64,000 nucleotides of DNA from Psilocybe azurescens (lineage: Eukaryota > Basidiomycota > Agaricomycetes > Agaricales > Agrocybaceae): NCBI GenBank assembly GCA_023853785.1, contig JAJIRX010000492.1, positions 1 through 64,000 of the forward strand. The letters run 5' to 3'. The translations under genes were made by a program, and so were the position numbers. Under the pieces are notes generated by a model. That model saw nothing but the letters and a program-made list of their open reading frames with translations, was not told the origin of the DNA and did no database searches. This document shows positions 34,701 through 45,186 of this stretch, in pieces. Positions within the stretch are counted from its first letter, which is position 1; the number at the start of each line of letters is the position of its first letter.

Positions 34701-35400
34701 ATGTCTCATTCCACTGCTCGTGCCTCATCTGTTCCCCAATCTACTACTACATCGTCTCAACCTTTTAATACTCTCTCCGTCTACGAACTACTTGAAATCT
34801 TGAAAAATGCCAAAAACCGATACAACGTCAAAGCCTTTTGCCCCCCCTTTATCGAACAAGAACTTGAATTCTTCAACTATTTATCTGGCAAAATACGAAT
34901 CATCGAGGGCGGACATCGCAGTCAAACAGGCGAGAGTCCGAGTCCACCACAAAGCCGCCACCGACTCCCTCAAACATCTTCAACTCAAGGGTTTCAAACG
35001 AGCCATCAAACACGTGCTCATCAAACACCGCACGCAGACACCCCCACGAAACGACTCACCGACGCTGATCCACCACAACCTTTTGACATCAACAATCAGA
35101 CCAGCACGCCTTCTCGTCAGCCCGACTCAAGCCCGACAGACAAGTGTTGGGAATCAACGTCGACCGGACGTTACATGCTTTGCATGTGGAAAGTTGGGAC
35201 ATATATGACAATATTGCCCCAAGCTCACCTGCAACCACTGCCACTGCCGAGGACCAGGACATACGACAAGATACTGTCCTTTCAAGTGTAACGACTCTCC
35301 TTACAGAAGCAATTACTTTGATTATGATGACCCCATGGATGATGTTGGCATCGCAAACAATACTGGAGAACCCTCACGGATACTGAAGACCATTCGACTG
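34701..35400 (+). pseudogene. extra zinc-knuckle ORF of gypsy element 2 (downstream of pol)
   Basis: After pol and before the 3' LTR lies a reading frame that starts MSHSTARASSVPQS, passes LSVYELLEILKNA and FIEQELEFFNYLSGK, then continues one frame over through RADIAVKQARVRVHHKAATD. It ends in a pair of CCHC-like zinc knuckles: CFACGKLGHI, an in-frame TGA at 35206-35208 and QYC, then CHCRGPGHTTRYC. The spacing CX2CX4HX4C is exact in the first knuckle if the TGA is read as the CGA it probably was. Typical Ty3/gypsy elements have no such third ORF. Its function would be nucleic-acid binding by motif only. Confidence 0.6.
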
Positions 35401-35427
35401 GGACAGTCGAACCTTAGAAGGGGGTAA

Positions 35428-35864
35428 TGTTATGGACACTTTATTTTCTTTTTGCTTTTGCTTTTTCTTTTCCTTTCTCTTTTCTTTTCTTTTCCCTTTT
35501 CTTTGTCATCTGTCACATCATTGATACATCATCGTATGTGCTGATGAACTTTGCTTTCCATCATATCTATGAAACTCCATCATATCTTTGATGGACTTTC
35601 ACTTCCATCTTTTATGATACATCTTTCGATGAACGCTTGATCTGTTTCCTCTATTCTTATATACATCTGCTGATGAACATTCAAACTTGTTTCAACTTGC
35701 TGTGCGGTTCATAGTATTTATACCAGGAAGGATCCACTGTATTCTTTAGCTAGTTCTTGAGAATCTAACCTCCTCTTACTTGACACCGCTTGGAACTCAC
35801 TGTTCTTGACTACTTGACTGTCGGCTTTATCCACGCACGTGAACATAAGCTTGAAGTCGTAACA
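35428..35864 (+). repeat. 3' LTR of gypsy element 2
   Basis: TGTTATGGAC..GTAACA, 437 bp, preceded by the purine tract AGAAGGGGG. It differs from the 5' LTR mainly by a 20-bp duplication of ATCTATGAAACTCCATCAT type. Confidence 0.93.
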
Positions 35865-38800
35865 TTTACCAGTGCTGGAAAATATAGGGATGATAATTAA
35901 AATTCTGTCAATATATGGTTTGGAACAAAACACTTACTGTCCAATGAGTTGTGAATTGGGGACCCCAATGAATTACCCTGCTGACCAAGGAAGGCAATGT
36001 TCTCCACTTCCAAGTGGAAATGTTGAACAACATCTGGTGAATCAGGCTTATAAGTGACACCAGAAAGGAAACCGGAGACAGACACATATTGCTTGTTGTA
36101 AGGGACAGGTTTTCCATGTACTATATACTGTGGTGAATCTGGAATAATGCATGAGATGGGGGCAATGGGCTTCATGGGTTTTGAGCCCACTTTGGCATCC
36201 TTAAACATTGATATATAATGCTTGATGTCAACATCAAATGTACCCTGAGACTTATGGGAGTTTGAAGCGACTCTGGAAATGTGCAGATATGCACACTGGC
36301 AGGGATTGATCACAAAAGATGAACTTTCGACATTAGAATCGGATGATGGAGGTGAAAATGGGATGATCTACAACAATAATGAGACCACGTGAGAATGACA
36401 GGAGAGATTGAAAACACACCCATTGCATATCCCCAATAAAATCATACTTCAGCTCAGGATGAGCGGGATGGACAACTGCTCCTTCTTCAAATTTGGCAAT
36501 CTGCAGAAGAGATGATTAGTAAACTGAAAACTGTTGGGATACAGTGGAAAACAACAATTACCGTTGCATATATCAAGTACAATGCAACACTATCATGGTC
36601 AAACACCATGTTGGATCCATTAAAATAGGCAAGTGCACTGAGAAGAGACTCACAACTCAGGGAGCCTACAAAAACCTGGACATCTAACATGACCTTCTTG
36701 GAGCCCGGTATGTTGCAAGGGTTTCCAACTGTGGCGACAGCAGTTATAGTGGCAATGCCTGCAGCAGCATAGTCAGTATGTGTAGTCAAGATAGCCATTG
36801 AGGAAGGAATATGTAGTGTGAGATAATGAAATGGGGAATGAACAGTGGCATTGTTGTGGGGGTTTTATGCCAGTGGCCATAATGTAGGGATGTAAGAAGA
36901 AACTTCTCTGCATTTCCAGCTGTTTCTACATGGCTTGCTTGTGACATTGTCCTGTCCCAATTTGGAATCATTGTTATTGTGACACCCCAAGTTCCCTTTG
37001 TAACCTCAACAGCAAAAGTTGAATGATTTATAAATGATGTAAGCAGCATCCTATGTTCATTAAGCAACGTGATTTTAATTAAGAAGTACTTCTTCATATC
37101 CTACATTAGATGTAAAAGTATCTATTGCATTATCAGGTAAAAGAATTTTTATGTTTTGACTTGATGTTGCTTGAGAGAGGGTGACATATAGCTGACCATG
37201 TGCAAAAACAGGAATGCGCACATCAAGACCAACATATTTCACTGACTGTCCCTGTAATTTGTTAATTGACAGCGCAAAGGCCAGACGTACAGGAAATTGG
37301 CAACATTTGAAGCGAAAGGTAACATCTGCAGCTTGTGATGAAGGTGTCAAGGTAATGCAAGGGATCATTGCAATTTCTCCATCATGCTCACCCCCTATCA
37401 AGCGACCTCTAGAACCCAATCTCATATTTGTGTAACAATCATCCAGGTTCCATTGCAGAGGCCAAGAGATGGTGAGAGATTCCGAAGAAGAATGATGGGA
37501 CAGCCCACTTTCAAGTTTAATTCACCAGGAGGAAGGCTAGAAGAATTGATAGAGCACAAGAACTCAATGGGTATGTGGTCTTCATCTTGTGGATCTGCTC
37601 CAGCTTCATGAAGCATCTCATCAGCACTAATATACTGTTGCACATTCCCAGACATCTTTTCCAGAATTTGTTGATTCAGTTTGCCTACATCAGCATTTTG
37701 AGGGGCAAGAATCATCCGGTTCAAGAAGTATTCAGGAGGTGGGGAGGAGTAGAATCAATAGCAGGATATACTGTGTTGATGAGTGAGTTGGCGTCTTGAA
37801 TTCTCATATGTTCTAAAAATTGAACTTGACTGTTGTTGACCATGTTCTGACCGTGACCCACTTCCAGAAGCCACTGCAAAAACTGTTGGACATCAGCTGT
37901 TCTCTGCTGTAGCCACATATTCTGTTGAAGGAAGAGAACTTCAATGTTCTCCCAGAGGTGTGAACGTTGAATTGTTGCATCCACAATATCCTCACATAAT
38001 CCTTTAGGTACAACAGGAAGAGTCTGTAGAAAGTCACCACCAAGGACCACTGTGATTCCAGCAAATGAATGATCATCATTGCAGATATCACGAAAGGTTC
38101 AATCAACTGCTTCAACAGCATGGCGGTGTTGAGCACCAATCTCATCCCAAATAATGGCTTTGGTGGAGCATAAAAGGTCAGCTCAAGAACTATCCTTTGG
38201 TATGCCACAGACTGATCCTTCGCTAAGAGTGTCAATTGGGATACCCATTGCTCGTAACCGCCATTCCAAGTCATCGCAAATATGATTTCAAAATTCATTC
38301 CAGAGTGTGTTGGGCTGTGCAAGTTCCCCAAAAAGAAGAAGTGTAGCAAAGAGGTGACGGAGGCGAGTACCTGTTTGCATTTTGCAAGCTTCTTGGAGGC
38401 ATAGATGCCACTCTCCATCATCTTCAAGTAGGCCTTGAGCAAGACATGCCACATAAAAAGTGGGTAAGGGTTCTGCTTGTCCAGGTACCTGCTGTAGATC
38501 TTCAAATGATTTGGGGCCTTTGACTACTGTGAGCAATGTCCGAAGATAGAATTGTTCACCAGCAGTTGGTTTGATAAAGTACATATGACCCAAAGCAAAT
38601 CCTTTTTTCAAAGCTTCCATTTCTTCTTGTTAGAATCGTAAATGAAGTGTTGGGGAAATTCCTGATAAATATATTTGCAAGCCTCCTCTCCAAGTGGACT
38701 GGAATCAGCATTAGCTTCAAAAAATGCTGTCAAGGTGGTGTGCTGATGGGCACCATGCTCAAGAACAGCCTGAATATTATCATGAGGATTGAAAACAACC

Positions 38801-39692
38801 ATATGATGATCAGGGAGATGAACTTGGAGGCAGACAACATTGGGAATCTGTTCATGCAGTTCATAGTGGAATATCTGCCATACTGCATCAGGTGCTGAGA
38901 TATACTGGCCATCAATGAATCACTTGACTTCATCTCGTAAATTGACCTTGAGAGAAGCCCGGTCAGGACCTTTTGGATATATTTGAATGCATACTTGATT
39001 GTCCCAAGAGAAATTGCACACTTGATATTGATATGACAGTCGGAAAAGACCACAAAGAAAGGGTGGATATGAAACAATATTTCTGTTATCCACCATTGTT
39101 CCTCCCACTTTGTATGCTCTTCCATCATTTGGTTGACAATAAAGAGGATATCCATGACCGTCCATTGTTGTAAACTCTTGGAAGTCCTTTGGGTAGTGTT
39201 TGGCACATTTGCCATTGCTTTCTTTCATGCATTGTGCATTTGGGTTGTAGTTCAGGATCTGGCCAACACGCAGAAATACAGGAATCAATATCTTCAGGAG
39301 TTAGCAGCTTGTATGGTTCCTTCAAAAAATTAGACAGTGCATGTGCAGAAGCCCTCGCTTTTGAAATTCAATGGTATATACATAAGCAGCTGCTTGACTA
39401 AAAATGCCATGCTTGTAAATATGGTCAACAATTGCTTTCTTCTTCAGCTGGAATACTCATGCAACCAAGTCAGGATGATCATAAGCTGTTTGGCCAGGTA
39501 GGAGCTCCCGCTCAATCTCAGTCCAGTGGGGATTTGTTGTGACAGTGAGAAAGATATCAACCTTGCAAAAATAGCAAGTGATGGCCATTGAGTCTTGAAA
39601 ACCTTGAGCCATGTTGCAAGGACCACCAATGTAGGAAGATGGGAGAATACATGTTGACCCAGATCATTGAGGTTCAGGTTATCTTCATCATG

Positions 39693-39701
39693 AGCTGCAG
39701 C
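39693..39701. repeat. 9-bp target duplication, left copy
   Basis: AGCTGCAGC here and at 41118-41126 bracket the element at 39702-41117. Confidence 0.85.
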
Positions 39702-41117
39702 AGTACTTTACCATCCCCCACACAGTCCATATGGACTCCAGTGGACTTCACTGGACTTGCCTATATACTGAGTGTAAAAGGTAAACAGAGTCCAGTGGAC
39801 TCCAGTGGATTCCACTGCACTTTAGTAGATCTTATACTATACAGTGAATATGGACTAAAATAACTGTAGTCCACTGTAGTCCACTGGAGTCCACTGGACT
39901 TGACACAGTAAATAAATTCAATCTTAACATAAATTCAGATTAGTGGAATACAGTATATTAATAACTATTTAATACATTACTACATATCTACATGCGAGGG
40001 CCAAGACAAAAGGAAGAAAAAAAGCGAATAAAATAAAAAAATAAAAAAGGGGGGGCAGGAGCAGTACTTTACCATTGTATGTGTCGTCCGTCGGGTCATC
40101 CGTCAGGTCATCGGTACCGTGTCCGTATCCATTGCTGTTGCAGCCACCGTCCCCATCCTCGTTGTTGTCGCAGCCGTCGTCCCCGTCTGTCCTCATCCCT
40201 GTTGCAGCCACCGTCCCTGTCTGCATCCTCATCCCTCGTCCCTGTTGTCCCCGTCCGTCCTTGTCCCTGTTGTGTTTGCGTCCTCATCCCTGTTGTCCCC
40301 GTCCGTCCTCATCCCTGTTGTGTTCATGTCCTCATCCCTGTTGCGTCCCACGTCCGTGTCCTTGTCCCTGTCACGTCCACGTCCGTGTCCTTGTCCTTGT
40401 CCCTGCTGTCCGCATCCATCCTCGTCCCTGTCGCAGCTGCCATCTGCATCCGTGTCCTCGTCCTCAGTTGTCAACCTCTGTTGCGTTGGGTTGGCTGTTG
40501 CCTGGCTTCGACCAACAAGGTGGTGGTGGTGGTAGTTGGAAGAAAGGTTGGGGTCGTTCATTTGATGGTTGTCGTGCTGATCGGCCGATGCCGGGCAGCG
40601 TCGCGCGTCACATGTGCTTGTGAAATTTGACCCGCGGACTGAACAAAATACAAAATTGTATCCATAGGGAGACTTTGCTCCCAAGTGTATTTAACTATTG
40701 TTTCATTTAATTGTTATTTCATAGAGTTTATTTCCATTGATTTTACTCTTTCATTTTTTGCAATTAATATTAATAACTAATGATCATACTTTGGATATTG
40801 TGTTAATTATTGCATCCAGTGGACTCTAGTGGATTCAACTGGACTCCACTGGACTCCACTGAACTGTGCTAATAAATATATTATTTGTTGTTGTTCAGTG
40901 AATATTTAAGCCCCAGTCCAGTGGACTTGACTGGACTCATAATCCACTGGACTGAGACTGGACTGAAAATTTGGCAGGAGTCCAGTGCGAGTCCAGTGGA
41001 CTCCAGTGGACTGCAGTCCAGCCCCAGTCCAGTGGACTGGACAATCTGTCAGCCAGTTTGGCTGGACAGAGAGTCCACTGGAGTCCATATGGATTGTGTG
41101 GGGAAAGGAAAGACCTC
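39702..41117 (+). mobile_element. palindrome-array element, complete copy D, inside the Helitron Rep
   Basis: Ends are AGTACTTTACC and GGAAAGACCTC, with an exact 9-bp duplication AGCTGCAGC. Its subterminal palindromes have the form TCCAGTGGA/TCCACTGGA and TCCATATGGA. The inner order is the family order: AT-rich stretch, A-rich tract ending AAAAAGGGGGGGCAGG (near 40056), a GC-rich minisatellite with GTCCCTGTTGTCC units (about 40080-40480) and the module CCTGGCTTCGACCAACAA (40501-40518). I see no Pol III boxes. Removing it and one duplication copy makes the Rep frame read straight through (..NLKDAAAHDEDNLN..). Confidence 0.85.
40061..40075 (+). repeat. internal copy of the element terminus
   Basis: GCAGTACTTTACCAT repeats the left terminus at 39700-39714, including two bases of the flanking target site, just after the A/G tract. 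Confidence 0.55.
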
Positions 41118-42360
41118 AGCTGCAGCATCTTTGAGGTTATTGAATCTTGCTGCTCTGAATGTTGGCTGATTTCTAAGAATCCAGCTGAGCCATTGTTGAT
41201 CTGCAGAAGCAAACGTGTCAACCACATAGCATGTGAAGAGGTGGCCACTATGGTGAAGAGGATTGAATTCATGAGACCAAAAGTGAATGTGGTGGGCAAC
41301 ATATTGTGTTAGCGTGAGTCTTCTTGATTCAGGTAAGGTTGATTGAACTTCCAGACCACAATTGCGACACTGCTCCTGGCGCTGACCCCATCGTTGAAGT
41401 TGATGATCCCGTTGATCCTCACTCTCATGTAAGAGCATCTCTGGGTACCAACCATTTTCACCTTGAGGAAAAAGGAGAGGGTACTGAAGAGGTGTGTAAG
41501 CAGGATTTAGATCACTGATACAGTACAATGGTCCAGATCGAAGGCGAAGGACAATATTGCGAGGTTCTGTTGATTGATTTCAAAGAAGAATAACAGCCAC
41601 CTCATCTGCAGTTGAAAGATTATAGTGGTGCCAGTCAAGGCCTGGAGAGAGCTGAAGCCAAACAACAGCATCGTCAGCAGGATCATACTGCTACAAGATT
41701 TCATGGGCATGGCAGTAGACAGGTACATATTGATGGTATTCTTCTAGCATCATTTGGAGTTCCTGCATAATGCCACAGTTGAGATTGGCATTGTTGTATA
41801 TGTGGGCCTCCAATGCAGCGTGAGGCTCGTACAGAAATAGTTGAGCATATTGTGGGATTGCTGGCCGTTCACTTTCTAAAGCATCTGACAAATGATGCAG
41901 TTCACCAAAAATCCAAAATACAGGAGGCCCTCGTTGACGTCCTTCATTAACAGAATGGTCTTCAGAAACACCAAGAGAGGTGAAGGCAAAAGCTTGGTTG
42001 TATTTCCAGATTTCATCATGGAATTTCATGGCCTCTTGGTCTTGAGCAGTGAGCAGTTGTCAAAGGGGTTCAGGTGGTTCCTGGAGAGCAGGAAGTTGAA
42101 CCTTTCCATCCATACAGCAGGTTCCAAATCTTGGGTGGAGCTTTGAGCTGTCTGACAGTTTCTCATCCATCCAATGGAGAGCACTGCAGCTGGGACAGGG
42201 AATGTCCATAAGGCCCAAGTCGTGTTGTTGAGGTGGGTCACGATAAGGTTTGCGGGCAGCCAAAAGAGATTTTCCTGTCTCTGTCATTCAGCACGCTGGG
42301 CAGGAGGATCTACAATAGATGATATTTTAGACCATGGAATTGACTGAACCACCGTTCTCT

Positions 42361-42900
42361 TACCCTGTTATGATCTCAAGTTAGAATCATGCAGTGTGCG
42401 TAATCTAACCACCAATTGTTTACAAGAACAAGTTCAAGTTTGAGTTGAGCAGGTTAAGCAGGTTGGATTCTCAAGAACTAGCTAAAGAATACAGTGGATC
42501 CTTCCTGGTATAAATACTATGAACTGTACAGCAAGTTGAAATGAGTTTGAATGTTCATCAGCAGATGTATATAAAAATAGAGGAAACAGATCAAACATTC
42601 ATCGAAAGATGTATCATAAAAGATGGAAGTGAAAGTCCATCGGAGATATGATGGAGTTTTGTAGAATGATAGAAAGTAAAGTTCATCAGAACATACGATG
42701 ATGTATCAATGATGTGAAGGATGACAAAGAAAAGGAAAGGAAAAGAAAAGAAAAGAAAAGAAAGGAAAAGAAAAGAAAAGAAAAAGAAAAAGAAAAGAAA
42801 AGAAAAGAAAAGAAAAAAGAAAGAAAAGAAAAGAAAAGAAAAGAAAAGAAAAGAAAAGAAAAGAAAAGAAAAGAAAGAAAAGACTTGTCGTAACATACCC
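42361..42900 (-). repeat. solo LTR of the gypsy element 1 family, with target duplication
   Basis: The LTR proper is 42366-42895 (TGTTATGATC on the plus strand to CGTAACA). TACCC stands directly on both sides (42361-42365 and 42896-42900), a perfect 5-bp duplication. No internal part is present, so it arose by LTR-LTR recombination. Its AAAAG tract (about 42720-42885) is much longer than in the LTR at 5182-5658. It lies in the Helitron coding region or an intron of it. Confidence 0.93.
42725..42885. repeat. expanded (AAAAG)n microsatellite in the solo LTR
   Basis: More than 25 near-perfect AAAAG units. The phenylalanine/serine-rich minus-strand frames across it are artefacts. Confidence 0.9.
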
Positions 42901-43989
42901 CACTGCCTAAGTAATGATCCATTATATTCCTCTGTACCATCAGCAGTATCTTGAATCCCTGGAAGGAGAATGGGGAAAATGTATATACAGGATAGCACTA
43001 ATGACAGACCTTCATCAGCAGCCTGATATACCTGCTCAATATCTTCATCATCCACTGAACAGATGTCAGGTTGTTGTTCATTCTGCTGAATTCCTTCTCG
43101 GCTGGGACCTGGTTGAGCTATTATGATGTTAGAACCAACCAAGACTTTGAGTTGTAAGTCTCATACCAATTCTTGTTTCTACATTAACCTGAGTCAAAGG
43201 CGGTGTTGGTAAATTGACAGAATCCATGTTTGCAGGTTGCACCCTTTGCTGTAGGTTGTGTTCATGCTCTCAATGGTGGCGTTGAGCCAACGACCTTGCA
43301 TTTGATGCTCTTGTTGCACCAGACAGGTATCGGAGCAGGTTATGAGGTAAAGAAGTAGATGCAGTAAGAGAAGGTGTAAGCAATGTTGCATTAAGAGATG
43401 TTGTCCTGTTTGAAGGACGCCATGACCCATTAGTGTGTGATGGAGCAGGGGTAGTGAGAGGAGGTGTAGGCAGGATAGCAAGGGGCTGGAGAGGTGAAGA
43501 TAATGGAGTTGCAGGGGGAAGGCAGCAAAGGCAACTCTGCTCGGATTTGGTGCTGCCGTGTGTGGTTTGCTGTGTGGTGTTGTCTCGTTATAGAATTACA
43601 GTTTATAAGAGGTAAAAGAGATGGCTGTGAGTCAAATAGGTCAGAACAATATAAGGGGTGCTTCAAGGTCATATACATACTGTTGGTGTGGTCACCCTGG
43701 TTATTTGACTGTCCAAAGTTGAAGCCGTAGGTGCAGCATTTTCACTTTGCAAACCATTTGGTTGGCGTCATTGTGGTGAACTCTGAAGGCCCAAGGTCCG
43801 AGATACCCTATTTCCAGTGCGACGATTTGCTCTTATCCTCTCCACATGTCCTGGTAGAGGTGTGGGTGTTTGCGGTCTTGCTGTTGCAGACCGGCGGCGG
43901 AGACTTTCTTCAACATTTTGAGCAAGTTGACGAAGCACCTGGCGAGTGTGCTGTTGATGGCGTTGTGGAGAACTGAGAGTGTCATCCAT

Positions 43990-45186
43990 CAGTTAAAAAT
44001 TGAATTGAAAGAGGGGAATAAGCAACATACGCAGAGCGAGCCCCTATATATCAACCTTGGCAAAGATGCGCCACTGGTCGTGTTCTGTGGTTGAAACCGC
44101 AATGATGTGGCATGCCTGAAGTCCCAAAATTTTGAGAAAATGAATTATAAATGGTTTGCACAGAGCATAGAGCATACAATAGTCAGTGCGCCCAAAGGTG
44201 GAGGACATCTTGCAGTTCCAGTACGTCTCGCAATTCCAGTACGGTCAGAAAGATCTGATGCATTGAAAAACGAAGAAAGATCTATATATTTATGTAAAAT
44301 AGTTTAAGTACCATATATTCGTCATAGTTACAAAAGATAGGGTTCAGCGGGATGAAGGCGAGAGAGAAAACAAAGATATAATGCAGGTCGATGAAAGGTC
44401 GGTGAGTAAAGAGTCGGGCAAGCCATTACTCGGTTTGGGCAAAGCCTGTAGCCAATCAGAAGGCGTCTTTGTCTCCCGTGAGAAAGACCCTTTCCATTTT
44501 ATAATATAGATAATATAGATTAATTTTCAACTCGATTGTTCTGCGTATCTTTAAATCCGGGCTGCAGTTTCTGTTAAGCTTCCCAACTCGAATGAATAGC
44601 GACTCAAGTCCTCGGAAGGAATCACCTATAAAACACAGCCTATCTCTGCTCAACATATACAGTGTTATGCGCAGAATATACTTGCGAGTGGATTGCCTAA
44701 GGCCTTAATGAAGAGTAAAGGGGTGGTGTGTGTCGATTTTGTGATCATCGTGCGTTTTCTTTCTCCTGCATTTTTGGTTTCCCCATTCTGTGACTTGTGT
44801 TCTCTAGGATCTGTGTGATCCGTTTGATGCATCTTGTGTGAGCAGTTGCTATTCAGTACTATCCGAAATTTGTTCAAGATAAATCAATGAACAGGGGAAC
44901 GCAAGAATCAGTTGAAATCAACCTCATAGGCGCATGGGTAAGGAAGGGCGGGAGAGAGACGTTGGGACTGACGAAGGAAGTCAGAAAATAAGGGAATCGT
45001 CATTGAAGTTGGTAATTCGAGCACAATGTGAAGCAAGGCGTGGATGCTGCGTTGAACCATGTTCAATGAGGGATGACGTAGGGCTTAATTCAGGGGCGAT
45101 TCTTCGGGGGATCAATGATTTATTTATAGGTTGGCCTCCTTCACCCATCCCCATTTTGGCACGGTGTCTGTCTTTCTCGTTCCACC
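43990..45186. other. intergenic between the Helitron and the F-box gene
   Basis: No gene is supported. Short frames (for example 44665-44877 minus and 44934-45320 plus) have no recognisable domain. The Helitron 5' end and the promoter of the F-box gene must lie here but are not identifiable by eye. Confidence 0.5.

Larger units (their letters stand above)
29185..35864 (+). mobile_element. complete Ty3/gypsy chromovirus (gypsy element 2)
   Basis: The element has two LTRs (29185-29601 and 35428-35864), a 5-bp duplication TTTAC, a self-priming-type binding site after the 5' LTR, gag, pol in the order protease-RT-RNase H-integrase-chromodomain, an extra zinc-knuckle ORF and a purine tract (AGAAGGGGG) before the 3' LTR. 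The LTRs differ by a few substitutions, some one-base indels and one 20-bp duplication (3' LTR near 35570-35590). The copy is therefore fairly recent, yet pol has several TGA stops, nearly all where CGA is expected. It cannot move on its own as sequenced. Confidence 0.95.
29020..36798 (-). pseudogene. Helitron accessory gene, split by gypsy element 2
   Basis: The gene starts at 36798 (MAILTTHTDYAAAG), 277 bases after the RepHel stop at about 37075. Its first exon runs to about 36565, and an intron (GTAATTG..TCTGCAG) leads to IAKFEEGAVVHPAHPELKYD at about 36500. A later exon (about 36370-35937) carries INPCQCAYLHISRV, FDVDIKHYISMF and YVSVSGFLSGVTYKP. The donor GTAAGT follows; the acceptor and the last exon lie near 35870 and at 29179-29020, ending SQENVPV. 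The gypsy element 29185-35864 sits in that last exon. Removing it and one TTTAC copy joins the reading frame. I do not recognise the protein. The YVSVSGFL strand pattern could be an OB-fold, which would fit the RPA-like proteins of other Helitrons, but this is weak. Confidence 0.55.
37075..43989 (-). pseudogene. Helitron RepHel gene, decayed, with two nested insertions
   Basis: The minus-strand pieces run N to C: a start region at 43989 (MDDTLSSPQRHQQHTRQ), the Helitron-like N-terminal domain (42287-41510; PCPSCSALHWMDEK, AFAFTSLGV, PVYCHAHE), NPAYTPLQYPLLFPQGENGW and LTQYVAHH (about 41500-41290), and then the Rep core. The Rep core has LTVTTNPHWTEI and the HUH motif GLLHMHCLIFL (about 39340), followed by DGHGYPLYCQPNDGR. 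The Pif1-like helicase has [46 protein letters not shown]-like residues and the end RLAFALSINKLQGQS to the stop at 37075. The Walker A segment is missing, and TGA stops lie at 42060, 39457 and 38099. The gene would nick and unwind DNA in rolling-circle transposition, but this copy cannot. Confidence 0.85.

Noticed and set aside
42591..43142. 183-codon minus-strand frame rich in F and S
   Set aside because: More than half of it is translated AAAAG microsatellite of the solo LTR joined to Helitron residues.
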